Source of the DNA: Streptomyces sp. ISL-12
GTDB lineage: Bacteria; Actinomycetota; Actinomycetes; Streptomycetales; Streptomycetaceae
Direction of reading: 5' to 3'
NCBI RefSeq assembly: GCF_018614415.1
Contig: NZ_JAGGOO010000078.1
Location: forward strand, 105,996 to 169,995
Length of the DNA: 64,000 nt
Below are positions 62,576-64,000 of the stretch, piece after piece. The position numbers were made by a program, and so were the translations under genes. The notes under the pieces were generated by a model. The model was given only the letters and a program-made list of their open reading frames with translations, did not search any database and was not told the DNA's origin. Each line of letters opens with the position of its first letter. Position 1 is the first letter of the stretch.

Positions 62576-62671
62576 GAGGTCCCCCCTGCGGTGGTGCGTG
62601 AGGGGACGACCGTATGGCGGGTACATCAGTCTGTGGAGGGGGTGTGATGAAGCCGTGATGCGACTGTGTCG

Positions 62672-63829
62672 TCAGGTGCGGAAGGGGCCCCGCACCTCGT
62701 AGGTGATCCCACCCGACGAACTCCCGCTCGTCCCCCGCTGGCTGGAGAAGTACAGCCGCGTGCCGTCCGGGGAGAACGCCGGGCCCGTGATCTCCGAGCC
62801 CGACTGGCCGTCGATGCGCAGGAAGGGGGCTATGACGTCGTCCGGGGTGATGACGCAGATGTCCATGGTGCCGCCGTCCTCCGCGACGAACAGGTCACCG
62901 GAGGCGGAGCCCGTGACGTTGTCGACGCCGGTGAGGGGGGCCGTGGAGCCGGTCACCAGGGAGTCGTCGTAGGCGAGTTCGATGGTCTGGGCGGCGGCGT
63001 CGTACTGCCAGACGCGGTTGTCGCCCTTGGTGGTGAACCAGCAGGTGCCGTCGGCGTAGTAGCAGCCCTCGCCGCCGTTGAAGCGCTTGGCGCCGGGGAC
63101 CTGGTCGCGGGTGGCGGTGGCGCCGGTCGGGTCGGGGACGCGGGACCAGGTCACCGGGCCGCTGGTGGCGGTGGAGGCGACCAGGACCTCCAGGGTGCCG
63201 GTGGACAGGTCGCCCCAGGTCGTCGGACGGAAGCGGTAGAAGCAGCCGTCGGTGACGTCCTCGGTCATGTAGACGACTTTCCGGACCGGGTCGGCCGCCG
63301 CCGCCTCGTGCTTGAAGCGGCCCATCGCGTCCCGGCGGACGGCGGCCTGCACGCCCCACGGGTCGGTCTCGTAGACGTACCCCCGGTCCACCTCCTCGCA
63401 GGAGAGCCAGGTGTTCCACGGGGTCTTTCCGCCCGCGCAGTTGGTGCGGGTGCCGGACAGGACCCGGTAGGCGGCGGTGATCGCGCCGGTCGAGGAGAAC
63501 GCGACGGCGCTCGCCCCGCCGCCCGGGTTGATCTCCGAGTTGGATACGTAGATCCAGCCCGAGCCGTCGGCGTAACAGGCGCCGCCGTCCGGGGCGTTGT
63601 GCCAGGTGTACGACGTCCCGGGGACCGTCTGGCCGGACCGCGCGACGACCCGGCTGGTGAAGCCGGACGGGAGTCTGATGCCGTTGGCGTCGGGGGAACC
63701 CAGTGCCCCGTACGGGCCGGTGCCGGGCTGGGCGGGGGCGGCGTACGCGGCGCCGCGCCACAGGGTGCCGCCCAGGGCGGCGGAGGTGCCGCCGAGGGCG
63801 ACCGCACGCAGGAGAGTACGACGTTCCAC
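62672..63829 (-). CDS. PhoX/DUF839-family secreted protein
   Basis: This protein has 385 residues. The N terminus ERRTLLRAVALGGTSAALGGTLWRGAAYA is a signal peptide with a Tat-like RR start. The body has the PhoX beta-propeller segments PWNTWLSCEEVDRGYVYETDPWGV (the metal-binding Glu-Glu), GGEGCYYADGTCWFTTKGDNRVW, and VAEDGGTMDICVI...GPAFSPDGTRLYFSSQRG. PhoX enzymes are calcium/iron-dependent alkaline phosphatases, but not all DUF839 proteins have that activity. The start is GTG 63829 (AGGAG 5 bases upstream). Confidence 0.85.
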   Translation of the reverse strand: MERRTLLRAVALGGTSAALGGTLWRGAAYAAPAQPGTGPYGALGSPDANGIRLPSGFTSRVVARSGQTVPGTSYTWHNAPDGGACYADGSGWIYVSNSEINPGGGASAVAFSSTGAITAAYRVLSGTRTNCAGGKTPWNTWLSCEEVDRGYVYETDPWGVQAAVRRDAMGRFKHEAAAADPVRKVVYMTEDVTDGCFYRFRPTTWGDLSTGTLEVLVASTATSGPVTWSRVPDPTGATATRDQVPGAKRFNGGEGCYYADGTCWFTTKGDNRVWQYDAAAQTIELAYDDSLVTGSTAPLTGVDNVTGSASGDLFVAEDGGTMDICVITPDDVIAPFLRIDGQSGSEITGPAFSPDGTRLYFSSQRGTSGSSSGGITYEVRGPFRT

Positions 63830-64000
63830 TGTCACTCCTAAGGTGCCGTGACCGCCCCGCCGCCGGGTGACGGCGGGGTCGTGCGGTCAGGCAACCTAGG
63901 AGAGCGCGATGGACGGGTCATGGACATGCCGTGACGCGCCGCCGTACATCCCGGCAGGCCCTAGGGCCTGTCGTTTGGATCAGGACGCAGGACACCGGCG
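63830..64000. other. Right edge of the window, no gene
   Basis: The last 170 bases contain no supported gene. GGGCCTGTCGTTTGGATCA at 63964-63982 resembles a short motif often seen near mobile-element ends in Streptomyces; with the sequence cut off here, no element can be called. Confidence 0.3.

Noticed and set aside
63964..63982. GGGCCTGTCGTTTGGATCA as an insertion sequence end
   Set aside because: Only one copy is in view and the sequence is cut 18 bases later, so no inverted partner or transposase can be tested.

Overview
The window is high-GC actinobacterial chromosome, almost certainly Streptomyces. Codons end overwhelmingly in G or C, GTG and TTG starts are common, and a run of genes matches the known Streptomyces neighbourhood phoH-ybeY-corC-era-leuA-recO-uppS-zur/znu-glyS-dusB-ppdK. 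No rRNA, tRNA, CRISPR array or complete insertion sequence was seen.

Layout. 1-5.6 kb: the 3' part of a Tricorn-like protease, a HIT protein coupled to an RNase Z-like hydrolase, an adenine/adenosine deaminase and an MFS transporter. 6.2-14.6 kb: a PfkB sugar kinase, then phoH, ybeY, a CorC/CNNM protein, a YjbR protein, a methyltransferase, a catalytically empty cytidine-deaminase homologue and era. phoH is split by a 360-residue intein with the class 3 signature and a LAGLIDADG endonuclease. 14.6-20.9 kb: a beta-glucosidase, a protealysin/emfourin protease-inhibitor pair, leuA with a Leu-rich leader peptide, a TerB-like protein and a GNAT acetyltransferase. 21.2-28.0 kb: six tightly packed genes that I think are the SCO2525-SCO2521 families plus a membrane-anchored protein. 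They encode an NNMT/PNMT-like methyltransferase, a large helical protein, a ParA-like protein whose P-loop lysine is arginine, and two proteins of unknown fold. This is the best candidate for an undescribed system. 28-35.8 kb: a frameshifted secreted-protein gene, recO, uppS, a YcxB-like protein, zur-znuBCA with two Zur boxes, and glycyl-tRNA synthetase. 35.8-46.4 kb: two aldo/keto reductases, TetR and LuxR-type regulators, an Ala/Lys-rich protein next to a giant CtpI-like P-type ATPase whose N-terminal half is a dead copy of an ATPase, and a DHA2 exporter. 46.4-56.5 kb: dusB, a membrane sulfatase-family enzyme, a glycogen-debranching-like enzyme, a ROK regulator and ppdK. 56.6-64 kb is more accessory: a GntR regulator with matching operators, a methyltransferase, two small orphans, a P450 plus RppA type III polyketide synthase pair, an excalibur-domain protein and a PhoX-like secreted protein.

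Working units. ZnuABC with Zur is a zinc-uptake regulon. Protealysin with emfourin is an intracellular protease kept in check by its own inhibitor. The P450 with RppA should make and couple naphthalene-type pigments. The leuA leader should couple leucine supply to leuA expression. The 21-28 kb cluster looks like one transcription unit, but its job is unknown.
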